From Prevotellaceae bacterium KH2P17 (GTDB lineage: Bacteria; Bacteroidota; Bacteroidia; Bacteroidales; Bacteroidaceae): a DNA stretch of 64,000 nt. The notes beneath the pieces are model-generated. The model searched no databases. It saw nothing but the letters and a program-made list of their open reading frames with translations, and was not told the origin of the DNA. Made by a program: the position numbers and the translations under genes. The DNA lies in the NCBI GenBank assembly GCA_900199655.1, contig FZRE01000008.1, forward strand, positions 62,001 through 126,000. Reading direction: 5' to 3'. This document shows, piece after piece, positions 17,396 through 26,141 of this stretch. Position 1 is the stretch's first letter. Every line of letters begins with the position of its first letter.

Positions 17396-17461
17396 TTCAA
17401 GCCTCCTGAACGATAGCTTCAAGGCCCTTGAAGGGCATCTTCAAGGGCCTTGAATGGCATG
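17396..17461. repeat. Triple palindrome array, 22-bp period (family A, copy 3)
   Basis: Units start at 17396 (TTCAAGCCTCCTGAA), 17418 (TTCAAGGCCCTTGAA) and 17440 (TTCAAGGGCCTTGAA), with 7-bp linkers cgatagc and gggcatc. It sits in the 842-bp gap 17201-18042. The same gap also holds a short A/T-rich run with repeated agata at 17213-17250, the candidate small RNA on the minus strand, and the promoter at 17994. Confidence 0.9.
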
Positions 17462-17529
17462 AGCAAGAAACGTGGAGAAAAACACCGGCCGGCATGAACG
17501 CCGAAAGCCGGCGTCATGCTCCTGAAAAG

Positions 17530-17719
17530 CAATTACGCCGCAACCCTCAACGAGCTGCGGCGTAACCCTATGTTTAACTAAAAATCCTTTTCTAAGTAAA
17601 TGAAAACCTCACGGCTTCCATTGCTTTCCTGTTAAACAATCTATCAAATCTACCTTAAAACCTAATAACTAAAAACCTAAATCTATTACTACTAACCTAA
17701 ACAATCTATTAACCTTTTG
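17530..17719 (-). ncRNA. Candidate orphan small RNA
   Basis: A minus-strand -7 box (17726-17733) would start a transcript near 17719. About 190 bases later lies a 10-bp perfect stem (17556-17565 with 17533-17542, arms TTACGCCGCA and TGCGGCGTAA, 13-base loop) followed by TTGCTTTTC. Between them is an A/T-rich stretch quite unlike the surrounding DNA. It contains a 9-codon frame MEAVRFSFT preceded by AGGAAAG. No minus-strand gene follows before the opposing gene at 16181-17200, so this is not an ordinary leader. It resembles a conserved non-coding transcript, but I cannot name a family, and the T run after the stem is weak. Confidence 0.5.
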
Positions 17720-17725
17720 ACACTG

Positions 17726-17756
17726 CAAAGATACGACGAAATTCTGCTTCGCGCAA
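17726..17756 (-). promoter_or_regulatory. Promoter ahead of the candidate small RNA
   Basis: On the minus strand ATTG (17753-17756, three of four matches to TTTG in the TTG register) is followed after about 20 bp by TATCTTTG (17726-17733). The -7 box is perfect and the -33 box partial. Confidence 0.6.
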
Positions 17757-17993
17757 TAGTTTCGATGCCTTTTTCGCTCAAAAACGCGTTTTTCTTGATG
17801 TAAATCAATGACCTGTGCCCGAACACAAGGATAAAACCGTAACTATTACTGCCCGTTTTGTTAAATACTGTTAGTAAAATGCTGCGTGGGCGACCACAAT
17901 CTGCCGCCTTTCCTGTCGCTGCCTTCGTTTGCGGTTCTGCAGGCCGGCAAGGGGGCGCGTGGGCGCGTAATCGGATAAAAAATGCAAATAGGC

Positions 17994-18024
17994 TTTGCCG
18001 GTTCGGCATTTTGCAGTACCTTTA
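17994..18024 (+). promoter_or_regulatory. Promoter of the two-gene glycosyltransferase operon
   Basis: TTTG at 17994-17997, a 19-bp spacer, then TACCTTTA at 18017-18024. The start codon follows 18 bp later, close to the distance seen at 12119 and 16129. Confidence 0.75.
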
Positions 18025-18042
18025 CACGAAACTAACAGAACC

Positions 18043-19317
18043 ATGAGGGTACTCATTGTAAACACAAGCGAGAGAACCGGAGGAGCGGCAGTGGCGGCCA
18101 ACCGCCTGATGGAAGCACTCAACAACAACGGCGTGAAGGCCAAGATGCTGGTGCGCGACAAGGAAACCGACAGCATTACCGTGGTGGGGCTGCCGCAGGG
18201 AACGGCCACTCGATGGCACTTCCTGTGGGAGCGCTGGTGCATCTTCTGGCGTCTCCGGTTCTCGCGCAGGCACCTGTTCGAAGTCGATATAGCCAACACC
18301 GGGAGCGACATTACCAAGCTGCCGGAGTTCCGGGAGGCCGACGTCATTCACCTGAACTGGATTAACCAGGGCATGCTCTCGCTCTCCGGTATCGGCAAGA
18401 TACTGGACAGTGGCAAGCCGGTGGTGTGGACCATGCACGACCTCTGGCCCGCCACAGGTATCTGCCACTACGCCCGCGCGTGCCCGGCGTTCCGCACCGG
18501 CTGCCGCGACTGCCGTCTGCTGCCCGGCGGGGGGTCGGCAAACGACCTCTCGGCGCGCATCTGGCGGCGCAAGCAGGAGCTCTACCGGTGCGGCAGCATC
18601 TTCTTCGTGGCGTGCAGCCGGTGGCTCTGCGACCAGGCCAAACACAGCGCCCTGTTCGTGGGGCAGCGCGTGGAGAGCGTGCCCAACGCCATCGACACGC
18701 GCGTGTTCTGCCCCAAGGACAGGCACGAGGCGCGCCTGCAGGCGGGGCTGCCGGCCGAGAGGCGGATTATTCTCTTTGTCTCGCAGCGCGTTACCGACGA
18801 GCGTAAAGGCAGCTCGTATTTCATCGACGCCATCGTCAAACTGGTGGCCCTGCATCCCGAAATGAAGGCCGACACGGGCGTGGCCATCCTCGGCGGCCAC
18901 TCGGAAGAGATAGCCTCGCAGCTGGCCTTGCCTGCTTATGCGCTGGGATATGTGAACGACGAGAAGCGCATCGTGAGCGTGTACAACGCTGCCAACGTGT
19001 TTGTACTGCCCTCGCTGGAGGACAACCTGCCCAACACCATCATGGAGGCAATGGCCTGCGGCGTGCCTTGCGTGGGCTTCAACGTGGGCGGCATACCCGA
19101 GGAAATCGACCATCGGCTGAACGGCTATGTAGCTGAATACAAGAATTCGGCCGACTTGGCGCAGGGTATTCACTGGGTGCTGGACGAAGCCGACGGTGCA
19201 GCACTCTCGCGGGCAGCCGTGAACAAGGTGCTCAAAAACTACTCGCAGCGCAACGTGGCCATCCGTTACATCGACATCTATCACCGTGCCATGGCACTCA
19301 AGAACTACAAGCTATGA
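18043..19317 (+). CDS. Glycosyltransferase family 4
   Basis: A 424-residue GT-B fold enzyme. The N-terminal domain begins RVLIVNTSERTGGAAVAANR, with the Gly/Ala-rich donor-side loop. A Cys-rich segment after MHDLWPATGICHYA (several Cys-x2-Cys-type pairs) is typical of one Bacteroidetes GT4 subgroup. The C-terminal donor domain has NVFVLPSLEDNLPNTIMEAM with the Glu-x7-Glu motif, then GVPCVGFNVGGIPE. The start at 18043 is set by homology and by the promoter; an in-frame ATG at 17995 lies inside the promoter. Its stop overlaps the next start (ATGA), so the two genes are translationally coupled. Confidence 0.9.
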   Translation: MRVLIVNTSERTGGAAVAANRLMEALNNNGVKAKMLVRDKETDSITVVGLPQGTATRWHFLWERWCIFWRLRFSRRHLFEVDIANTGSDITKLPEFREADVIHLNWINQGMLSLSGIGKILDSGKPVVWTMHDLWPATGICHYARACPAFRTGCRDCRLLPGGGSANDLSARIWRRKQELYRCGSIFFVACSRWLCDQAKHSALFVGQRVESVPNAIDTRVFCPKDRHEARLQAGLPAERRIILFVSQRVTDERKGSSYFIDAIVKLVALHPEMKADTGVAILGGHSEEIASQLALPAYALGYVNDEKRIVSVYNAANVFVLPSLEDNLPNTIMEAMACGVPCVGFNVGGIPEEIDHRLNGYVAEYKNSADLAQGIHWVLDEADGAALSRAAVNKVLKNYSQRNVAIRYIDIYHRAMALKNYKL

Positions 19318-20090
19318 TTACGTTTACGGTCGTTACCTGCACGTTCAATGCCGGGCAGGTGCTGCAGCGCACCCTGGACAGCGTGCTGGAACAGGAATAT
19401 AATAAGGTGGAACATCTCGTGCTCGACGGCCGCTCGAATGACGATACGGTGGCGCTGGCACTGAGTTACAAGGAAAAGTCGGACCTCGCAGCGTGCGGGC
19501 ACAGGGTGGTGGTGGTGTCGGAACCCGACAGCGGGCTCTACGATGCCATGAACAAAGGGCTGCAAAGGGCATCGGGCGACTATGTGGTGTTTCTCAATGC
19601 GGGCGATGTTTTTCCCTCTCCGGCCACGCTGAAGCATGTTGCTGCCTGCGTGGAGGAGGGCGCTGTGCTGCCTGCCGTGCTCTATGGTGATACCGACATC
19701 GTGGATGCAGCGGGGCGGTTTCTGCGCCACCGCAGGCTTGCTCCGCCCGAGCAGCTGTCGTGGAAGTCGTTCCGCCGGGGCATGCTGGTGTGCCATCAGG
19801 CTTTCTATGCACGTACTGACATAGCCCGCAACAATCCTTACGACCTGTCGTACCGGCTCTCGGCCGATGTCGACTGGTGCATCCGCGTCATGAAAGAGGC
19901 CGACCGCAGGGGGCTGCCGCTGACGTATGTGCACGAGGTTGTGGTCAACTACCTGGACGGGGGCATGAGTGTAACCAGCCATAAGGCCTCGCTCCGTGAA
20001 CGCTTCCGCCTCATGGCGCATCACTACGGGTGGCTTTCCACCCTCGCCATGCACGCCTGGTTCGTGGTTCGGGCAGTGCTCAAGAAGTGA
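19314..20090 (+). CDS. Glycosyltransferase family 2
   Basis: A 258-residue single-domain GT2 enzyme of the WcaA-like colanic-acid type. Motifs are VVTCTFNAGQVLQRTLDSV, LDGRSNDDT with its acidic pair, GLYDAMNKGLQRASGDYV, and FLNAGDVF in the DXD position. It overlaps the preceding GT4 gene by 4 bases. A hairpin with downstream T residues (20114-20143) follows the stop and separates it from the convergent M23 peptidase. Confidence 0.88.
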   Translation: MITFTVVTCTFNAGQVLQRTLDSVLEQEYNKVEHLVLDGRSNDDTVALALSYKEKSDLAACGHRVVVVSEPDSGLYDAMNKGLQRASGDYVVFLNAGDVFPSPATLKHVAACVEEGAVLPAVLYGDTDIVDAAGRFLRHRRLAPPEQLSWKSFRRGMLVCHQAFYARTDIARNNPYDLSYRLSADVDWCIRVMKEADRRGLPLTYVHEVVVNYLDGGMSVTSHKASLRERFRLMAHHYGWLSTLAMHAWFVVRAVLKK

Positions 20091-20113
20091 GAGTAACGGC
20101 CTGAAACGATTTT

Positions 20114-20158
20114 CGCCCGCCTGAATTTGCATCCAAGCGGGCGATTACAGTTATTTTA
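20114..20158. terminator. Hairpin between convergent genes
   Basis: A 7-bp GC stem (CGCCCGC at 20114-20120 with GCGGGCG at 20137-20143) is followed on the plus strand by a T-rich stretch (attacagttatttt) and preceded by aaaacg/ttttcg. It lies between the ends of the GT2 gene and the M23 peptidase and may serve both directions. Confidence 0.6.
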
Positions 20159-20178
20159 GCATTTGTTCGGAAGAACTC

Positions 20179-21105
20179 TTATGAGTATCTCAGCATCTGT
20201 CCGGGGCGTATTCTCGCGTTGCGGCGGATATGGTTTAGCTCGCAGATACGGGCAATGGTAACGCCTCTCTTCTCGGCAATAGAGGCGAGAGTCTCCCCGG
20301 TTTCCACCTTGTGGTACATGCGTTCGCCGCTGTCCTGGGCAGGAGTGCCCTGCACCATCTCGCGGGTATAGCCGCCGTTTCCAACCTTTCCGCGCAGGCG
20401 GGTGGCCTCAGCAGACTCGTGTTCGTAGCCGTTACGGCGGAAGAGATAGCTGTCGGCGGTGATGTCCTGATTACGGAAATCGAAGAAAATGGCCGGGTTC
20501 AGTGCCACGCCACACAGTCGGGTTTCGAAGTGGAGGTGCGAACCGGTACTGCGTCCGGTGTTTCCGCCCAAGCCGATAACTTCTCCTGCACGCACCGTCT
20601 GGTCTTCTTCAACCAGCTGCTTGGACAGGTGTCCGTAGATTGTTTCAAGTCCGTTGGGATGGCGAATGACGATGTACTTGCCGTAGCCGCCGCCTTCGTA
20701 CCTTACGATACGTACCTTTCCGGCGAATGCGGCGCGGATGGTATCGCCTATATATACCTTGATGTCAAGTCCTTTATGCTGCCTTCCCCAGCGTGAACCG
20801 AAGTTACTCGTGATGACGCGGCTGGTGGTCGGCATGCAGAAATGGCGTAAATTAATTCGGAAGGAGTCCGGAAGTTCGGTGGTGCGGTGTGCGTATTTGT
20901 TGTTCCAATCATCGTAGAGCTCGGCTGCCGGGGATTGAAGATTCTCTTTGTCTATAAGGTTTTTCAGGGCTACTGTGTCCACAGCTTTCATTCGTCGGTC
21001 AACTGGTGCTTGCCTGGCCAATAGATCTTGGCCTGCGGCAGGTTGCGCAGCTGGAACGAAAAGCCCGATAATTGCTAAAAGTTTAATAGTTTTCTTCAAA
21101 TTCAT
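20179..21105 (-). CDS. Murein endopeptidase: M23 peptidase with C-terminal LysM
   Basis: A 308-residue exported peptidoglycan hydrolase. Residues 1-26 form a signal peptide (MNLKKTIKLLAIIGLF...AAGQ). The M23 (LytM) domain, about residues 105-210, shows HKGLDIKVYIGDTI with the first zinc ligands and GRSTGSHLHFETR with the His-x-His pair, so it looks catalytically intact. The last ~45 residues are a LysM domain (YHKVETGETLASIAEKRGV...RIRPGQML) that binds peptidoglycan. The usual order in many bacteria is LysM first; here it is C-terminal, common in Bacteroidetes. A -7 box lies at 21209-21216. The gene stands alone between the GT operon and recG. Confidence 0.92.
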   Translation of the reverse strand: MNLKKTIKLLAIIGLFVPAAQPAAGQDLLARQAPVDRRMKAVDTVALKNLIDKENLQSPAAELYDDWNNKYAHRTTELPDSFRINLRHFCMPTTSRVITSNFGSRWGRQHKGLDIKVYIGDTIRAAFAGKVRIVRYEGGGYGKYIVIRHPNGLETIYGHLSKQLVEEDQTVRAGEVIGLGGNTGRSTGSHLHFETRLCGVALNPAIFFDFRNQDITADSYLFRRNGYEHESAEATRLRGKVGNGGYTREMVQGTPAQDSGERMYHKVETGETLASIAEKRGVTIARICELNHIRRNARIRPGQMLRYS

Positions 21106-21208
21106 AATTGCAAGATAGGTTTACGTCTTCAATGAAATAAGGTTATTTATTTCATTCTCGTGAATTCTTGAACAGTACAAATATTCGGAGAATTATTAAA
21201 AGACTTCG

Positions 21209-21216
21209 CAAAGATA
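21209..21216 (-). promoter_or_regulatory. -7 box ahead of the M23 peptidase
   Basis: TATCTTTG on the minus strand, 103 bp before the start codon. The -33 region has no TTTG. Confidence 0.5.
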
Positions 21217-21337
21217 ACGAAAATATGACGATTTTGTTACGAAGTTAACAGTTTTTATTTAGGATTTAACATACTTGTAATTGTTGCAATGTGGTGGGGA
21301 CGTAGCATAAACAGAAGCATGCGGGAGGTTTCGTCCG

Positions 21338-23437
21338 TTAGCTGATGGCGGCCCAATTTACGTTGGTTTTTCTTAATTCTTTTAACCTATCCCACAGCAT
21401 TTGGTATTCCTGCTTTTCACAAGTGGGGTCGTCGTCGATGATTTTCTGTGCCTCGTCGCGCGCCATCTGCACGATTTGCCCGTCGCGGGCAATGTCGGCA
21501 ATCTTGAGGTCGAAGGCCATTCCACTTTGCTGCGTGCCCTCCAGGTCGCCCGGCCCGCGGAGCTTGAGGTCGGCCTCCGCAATCTGGAAACCGTCGTTTG
21601 TATCGCACATAATCTCAATTCTCTTGCGCGTATCTTCGGCCAGTTTGTAGTGTGTTACGAGTATGCAGTAGCTCTGGTCGGCCCCGCGGCCCACGCGACC
21701 GCGCAGCTGGTGCAGCTGCGAAAGGCCGAAGCGCTGGGCGTCGAGTATCACCATGACCGAGGCATTGGGCACGTTCACGCCCACTTCTATCACCGTTGTA
21801 GCCACCAGTATCTGCGTCTCGCCGCTCACGAAGCGCCTCATTTCCTCCTCCTTATCTTTGGATTTCATCTTCCCGTGCACCTTGCTGAGCCTGAATTCGG
21901 GGAACGCCTGGCGCAGTGTCTCAAAGCCTTCTTCGAGGTTCTTGAGGTCGTTCTTCTCGCTCTCCTTGATGAGCGGGAAGACGATGTACACCTGTCGCCC
22001 CTCGTGTATCTGCTGGCGGATGCCGCGATAGAGGCTCGTCATCTGGCTGTCGTACTTGTGAATGGTCTGTATAGGCTTGCGTCCGGGCGGCAGTTCGTCT
22101 ATCACACTCACGTCCAAGTCGCCGTAGATGGTCATTGCCAGCGTGCGTGGAATGGGCGTGGCCGTCATGACCAGGATGTGCGGAGGGTTCTCGCTCTTGG
22201 CCCACAGGCGTGCCCGCTGCTCCACGCCGAAGCGGTGCTGCTCGTCGACAACGGCCAATCCGAGGCGCCAGAACTGCACCGTGTCCTCGATAACTGCATG
22301 CGTCCCGACGAGTATCTGCACGCTGCCGTCGGCCAACCCCTGCAGAACCTCCTTGCGCCGTTTGCCCTTCACGATGCCTGTAAGCAGCTCCACGCGTATG
22401 TCCATGCCACGCAGGAAGGCCTTGATGGTGTGCAGATGCTGCTCTGCCAGTATCTCCGTGGGGGCCATGATGCAGGCCTGGAAGCCGTTGTCGATGGCGA
22501 TGAGCATCGACATGAGGGCTACCAGCGTCTTGCCCGAGCCCACGTCGCCCTGCAGCAGGCGGTTCATCTGGCGGCCGGAACGCATGTCCTGCCTGATTTC
22601 GTGCATCACCCGCTTCTGCGCGTTGGTGAGCTCAAAGGGCAGGTTGTTGTGGTAGAAGCTGTTGAACAGGCTGCCCACGTGCCCGAAGATGTAGCCCCGG
22701 TACTTGCGGCGGTGGTCGCTCGCGTAGCGCAGAATGTTGAGTTGAACGTAGAAGAGCTCCTCGAACTTGAGCCTGAGCCGGGCCCGCTGCATCTCGTCGG
22801 CACTCTTGGGATAATGCACCTTGCGGAAGGCATCGTCGCGCGAGATGAGGTGCAGCGGCCCCGTTATGAACGGCGGGAGCGTCTCGGGCAGGGGAGCGGT
22901 GAGCTTGTCTATCAGCGTTTTCTCTATTTTCTCGATGGCCCGGCTCTGCATGCCGGCCTTCTTCATGCGCTCGGTGGTAATATAATAAGGTTGCATGCCC
23001 ATGTCCGAGAGCTGCAGCGAGGCAGCATCGTCGATGTCGGGATGGGCAAACTGGAAGCGCCCGCCATAGATCGCAGGCTTTCCGAAGACAATGTATTCCC
23101 TCTCTACCTTATAACTCTTGTACACGTACTGCGTGCCGTGGAACCACACCAGGTTGCAAACGCCGTGGCCGTCGGTAAAATGCGCCACCACGCGTTTTCT
23201 CCTTCCGCCCATCGAGAACTCCTCAAAGCTGAGGATGCGGCCCTTAATCTGCACGAACGGCATGTCCTGCGAGAGCTCGTCGATGGTGTAGATACGGCTG
23301 CGGTCAACGTACTTGTAGGGGTAATACTCAAGCAAGTCGGCCCACGTCCGGATATCAAGCTCCTTGCTCAATATCTCCTTTCGCCTGGGTCCTACGCCCG
23401 GCAGATACTTGATGTCCTGGTCTAAAACGTTCAGCAT
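21338..23437 (-). CDS. recG: ATP-dependent DNA helicase RecG
   Basis: RecG remodels stalled replication forks and branched DNA. The 699-residue product has the N-terminal wedge domain (with [16 protein letters not shown] helix-hairpin residues at the start), then superfamily 2 motifs: Walker A in [22 protein letters not shown] for motif [14 protein letters not shown] for motif III, and QLRGRVGRG for motif VI. The length is normal for the family. It overlaps ispD by 7 bases and is the last gene of the DJ-1-ispD-recG transcript. Confidence 0.98.
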   Translation of the reverse strand: MLNVLDQDIKYLPGVGPRRKEILSKELDIRTWADLLEYYPYKYVDRSRIYTIDELSQDMPFVQIKGRILSFEEFSMGGRRKRVVAHFTDGHGVCNLVWFHGTQYVYKSYKVEREYIVFGKPAIYGGRFQFAHPDIDDAASLQLSDMGMQPYYITTERMKKAGMQSRAIEKIEKTLIDKLTAPLPETLPPFITGPLHLISRDDAFRKVHYPKSADEMQRARLRLKFEELFYVQLNILRYASDHRRKYRGYIFGHVGSLFNSFYHNNLPFELTNAQKRVMHEIRQDMRSGRQMNRLLQGDVGSGKTLVALMSMLIAIDNGFQACIMAPTEILAEQHLHTIKAFLRGMDIRVELLTGIVKGKRRKEVLQGLADGSVQILVGTHAVIEDTVQFWRLGLAVVDEQHRFGVEQRARLWAKSENPPHILVMTATPIPRTLAMTIYGDLDVSVIDELPPGRKPIQTIHKYDSQMTSLYRGIRQQIHEGRQVYIVFPLIKESEKNDLKNLEEGFETLRQAFPEFRLSKVHGKMKSKDKEEEMRRFVSGETQILVATTVIEVGVNVPNASVMVILDAQRFGLSQLHQLRGRVGRGADQSYCILVTHYKLAEDTRKRIEIMCDTNDGFQIAEADLKLRGPGDLEGTQQSGMAFDLKIADIARDGQIVQMARDEAQKIIDDDPTCEKQEYQMLWDRLKELRKTNVNWAAIS

Positions 23438-24102
23438 GACAGCAATGCTTCGGCAATTTTGAGGTCCACGGGGGTGGTAATCTTGATGTTCTCGGGGTTG
23501 CCCTCTACCATGGCAACACTGCAGCCGAGGCGTTCAACCACCGAGGCGTCGTCGGTAAAGGCCTCGTCGTAGGGCTGGCTGAAGGCCTGCCTCAGCAGGC
23601 CGATGTCGAAAACCTGCGGCGTCTGCACCACCCGATAGTCGCTCCGGAGCACGTTCCGGCCGCCTCCGTTGTCGCCAACGTAGCGCAGCGTGTCCGTAAC
23701 CGGCACCACGGGGATGGCCGCATAGTCCTCGCGCGCCCTGTCGAAGCAGCGCCCGATGACCTCCGTAGATACGAAGGGACGCACGCCGTCGTGTATGCCT
23801 GCCACGCCGTGCTCGCCCTCCGGAATGGCCGCCAGTCCGTTACGCGACGAGTGGAAGCGCGTTGCGCCGCCCTCGGCCAGGGTGTGCCTGATGCCGAAGC
23901 GGTACTCCCGGCACAGCTGCTGCCAGTACTCATGCTGCTCGCGGGGCAGCACGAGGATGATGCGCAGGGCCGCATCGTAGGCGTGGAAGCGCTCGATGGT
24001 GCGCATGAGCACGGGCTTTCCACCTATGGGCAGAAACTGTTTGGGCACGTCGGAGCCCATGCGGAGCCCCTTGCCGCCGGCCACTATGATGATGTAATCC
24101 AT
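23431..24102 (-). CDS. ispD: 2-C-methyl-D-erythritol 4-phosphate cytidylyltransferase (IspD)
   Basis: IspD converts MEP and CTP to CDP-ME in the non-mevalonate isoprenoid pathway. The 223-residue sequence starts [21 protein letters not shown] (nucleotide-binding Gly-rich loop with Arg and Lys), and has [11 protein letters not shown] and the closing block [12 protein letters not shown] followed by [16 protein letters not shown], which is specific to true IspD. This contrasts with the paralogue at 12171-12890, which lacks the last block. It lies 15 bp after the DJ-1 gene and overlaps recG, an arrangement usual in Bacteroidales. Confidence 0.96.
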   Translation of the reverse strand: MDYIIIVAGGKGLRMGSDVPKQFLPIGGKPVLMRTIERFHAYDAALRIILVLPREQHEYWQQLCREYRFGIRHTLAEGGATRFHSSRNGLAAIPEGEHGVAGIHDGVRPFVSTEVIGRCFDRAREDYAAIPVVPVTDTLRYVGDNGGGRNVLRSDYRVVQTPQVFDIGLLRQAFSQPYDEAFTDDASVVERLGCSVAMVEGNPENIKITTPVDLKIAEALLSC

Positions 24103-24117
24103 GCTCCGGGGGCCTTG

Positions 24118-24687
24118 TTAGCGGTTCTCCATCAGGTGGGCGTACTGCATCTTCGCCTGCAACTCGGCCACGGCGCCGTCTCCGATGAAGTAGGAAAGAA
24201 TCCTGTAGGCATAGGGGAAGGTGGCTGCAGGGCCCTCGCCGGTAATGATGTTGCCGTCTTCGGTCACCAGTTCGGCCGTGTATTCAGCCCCCGTTAGGTA
24301 CTTCTCGAAGCCCGGCGAGCAGGTGGCGCGCTTGCCCTTCAGTATTCCGATGCTGCCCAGCACCATCGGCGCGGCGCAGATGGCGCCCACGCGGCGGCCG
24401 CTCTCGTACTGCTTGAGCAGGGCGTTTCTCACTCCCTCGTGGGCGTTCAGGTTGGTGGCGCCGGGCAGTCCGCCCGGTATCATCAGCAGGTCGGCATCGC
24501 TGTAGTCGCCTGCATCCTCGAACCTGAGGTCGGCCTTGATGGTTACGCCGTGCGAACTCTCCACCAGTTCCGAGCCCGTTACGCTCACTGTCTTTATCTC
24601 AACGCCCCCTCTGCGGAGGATGTCTACCGGTGCCAGCGCCTCAACTTCTTCGAAGCCGTTGGCCAGGAATTCATATACTTTTGCCAT
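24118..24687 (-). CDS. DJ-1/PfpI family protein (YajL-like)
   Basis: A 189-residue DJ-1 superfamily protein. The expected catalytic Glu lies in GFEEVEALAPVDILRR and the nucleophile-elbow Cys in VGAICAAPMVLG. EYTAELVTEDGNIITGEGPA is also typical. Family members have been credited with protein deglycation, chaperone activity or glyoxalase activity; the sequence does not choose among them. It is the first gene of the transcript with ispD and recG and has a good promoter 24710-24741. Confidence 0.9.
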   Translation of the reverse strand: MAKVYEFLANGFEEVEALAPVDILRRGGVEIKTVSVTGSELVESSHGVTIKADLRFEDAGDYSDADLLMIPGGLPGATNLNAHEGVRNALLKQYESGRRVGAICAAPMVLGSIGILKGKRATCSPGFEKYLTGAEYTAELVTEDGNIITGEGPAATFPYAYRILSYFIGDGAVAELQAKMQYAHLMENR

Positions 24688-24709
24688 GTTGTTAGTGTAT
24701 AGTTAATGG

Positions 24710-24741
24710 CAAAGATAGCTTTTTTTGTTGAAACTGCCAAA
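24710..24741 (-). promoter_or_regulatory. Promoter of the DJ-1-ispD-recG operon
   Basis: On the minus strand TTTG (24738-24741), a 20-bp spacer and TATCTTTG (24710-24717), ending 22 bp before the start codon. Both boxes match the Bacteroidetes consensus. Confidence 0.8.
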
Positions 24742-24817
24742 TGCAGGAGCAGAAAACCAAGACCTCCCCCGGCCCCTCCGAAGGAGGGGAGGGCGTGGCC
24801 GGACATATTTTTTGCAC

Positions 24818-25105
24818 GTGAAGGGTGAAGCAGGGGTGCGTGAAGGGTGGAGCAGGAGCGCTGAAGATTTGCTCCGGGAACTTTTGACAGGTGTCGCACG
24901 ATTGTGCGACAAGTGTCGAATTCATGTGCGACACTTGTCGAAAGTTCTTGCTTACGTGCTTCAAGAACCCGAAAAGGGGTTTCCTTTTACCCGCTCGGGG
25001 TGCTTGTAGGGCGCTGGTGGCGGCCTTCCGGGCGAGTGCCTACGGGCTGTGTGGAGCCGTGTTCGTAAGGAAACGGAGGCATATTCGTACGAAAAAGGTG
25101 AAATT
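24818..25105. repeat. Composite 22-bp-phased repeat array including CGACAnnTGTCG triplet (family C, copy 1)
   Basis: Three palindromes start at 24885 (TGACAGGTGTCG), 24907 (CGACAAGTGTCG) and 24929 (CGACACTTGTCG), exactly 22 bp apart. Upstream, two near-identical units beginning GTGAAGGGTG start at 24818 and 24840, again 22 bp apart. Downstream, TTCGTA recurs at 25062 and 25084, also 22 bp apart, the second in the palindrome TTCGTACGAA. A family B-like repeat (about 24773-24790) precedes the array. Together these fill most of the 543-bp gap between the divergent DJ-1 and nadK genes. Confidence 0.85.
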
Positions 25106-25141
25106 CTCGGCCCGATTGGTTCCAAATCCGATATTTTTATG

Positions 25142-25149
25142 TAAGTTTG
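25142..25149 (+). promoter_or_regulatory. -7 box ahead of nadK
   Basis: TAAGTTTG, a full match to TAnnTTTG, 81 bp before the nadK start. An ATTGG lies 22 bp upstream; the -33 element is therefore weak. Confidence 0.5.
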
Positions 25150-25230
25150 CAAGTAAAAATAAGGGCCTGCCAAACGTGGAGGCAGCGCCCCGACTCAACG
25201 AAGCAATATCACAACATGACGTCACGCAAC

Positions 25231-26103
25231 ATGAAGTTTGCCCTCTTCGGCAATGAGTTCCAGCCCAAGAAGTCGGGCTCGGTACAGGCCGTTATCAGCT
25301 GCCTGCAACGACATGAGGCCGAAATATTCATCGACCGGCCTTATTATGAGTTCCTGGTCAGGCAGCGTGTGGTGAACTTCGAGCCTGCCGGCGTGTTCGA
25401 CGACGGCCACTTCCAGGCTGATTTCGTGCTCTCGCTGGGCGGCGACGGCACCTTTCTGCGGGCGGCCAGCCGGGTTGGCAGCAAGCTCACGCCCATCGTG
25501 GGCGTCAATGCGGGGCGGCTGGGGTTCCTGGCCGACGTGCTCCCGGGCGAGATAGAGCAGGCCGTAGACGAGCTGTACCGCGGCGAATACGACGTCGAGG
25601 AGCATGCCGTCATTGAGATTGCGGCCGCCGGTGAGCCGATACCGGGCAGTCCGTTTGCGCTGAACGACATCGCCGTACTCAAGCGCGACGACGCCTCGAT
25701 GATAAGCATCCGCACCTGTATCAACGGCGAATACCTCGTTACCTACCAGGCCGACGGGCTCATCATCTCCACTCCTACCGGCTCGACGGCCTACAGCCTG
25801 TCCAACGGAGGGCCCATCATCGTGCCCGATGCGCGCAACCTGTGCATCACGCCCGTAGCTCCCCACAGCCTGAACATACGCCCCATCGTCATCAATGACG
25901 ACAGCGAGATAAGTCTGGAGATAGAAAGCCGCTCGCACAACTACCTCGTTGCCATCGACGGACGGTCGGAGAAGCTCGACGAGGGCACCCGTCTCACCAT
26001 CCGCAAGGCGCCCTATGCCATCCGCATTGTGAAGCGGCGCTGCCAGCGTTACTTCTCAACGCTGCGCGAAAAGATGATGTGGGGCGTAGACCAGCGGCAG
26101 TAA
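25231..26103 (+). CDS. nadK: NAD kinase
   Basis: NadK phosphorylates NAD to NADP and is the only route to NADP in most bacteria. The 290-residue product shows the family motif GGDGTFL within SLGGDGTFLRAASRVG, followed by GVNAGRLGFLAD. It also has the second nucleotide-binding motif PTGSTAYSLSNGGPI. The start at 25231 gives MKFALFGNEFQ, the usual beginning in Bacteroidales; an ATG at 25216 would add five residues. It is the first of a run of plus-strand genes, with the ABC exporter 38 bp downstream. Confidence 0.96.
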   Translation: MKFALFGNEFQPKKSGSVQAVISCLQRHEAEIFIDRPYYEFLVRQRVVNFEPAGVFDDGHFQADFVLSLGGDGTFLRAASRVGSKLTPIVGVNAGRLGFLADVLPGEIEQAVDELYRGEYDVEEHAVIEIAAAGEPIPGSPFALNDIAVLKRDDASMISIRTCINGEYLVTYQADGLIISTPTGSTAYSLSNGGPIIVPDARNLCITPVAPHSLNIRPIVINDDSEISLEIESRSHNYLVAIDGRSEKLDEGTRLTIRKAPYAIRIVKRRCQRYFSTLREKMMWGVDQRQ

Positions 26104-26141
26104 CGGCGCGGCGGCCGACGACGAACAAACTGCACGGAACA

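Noticed and set aside
21401..23425. A 674-codon open frame antisense to recG
   Set aside because: It mirrors the codon structure of recG in GC-rich DNA; the recG product has all helicase motifs, and the antisense product has none.
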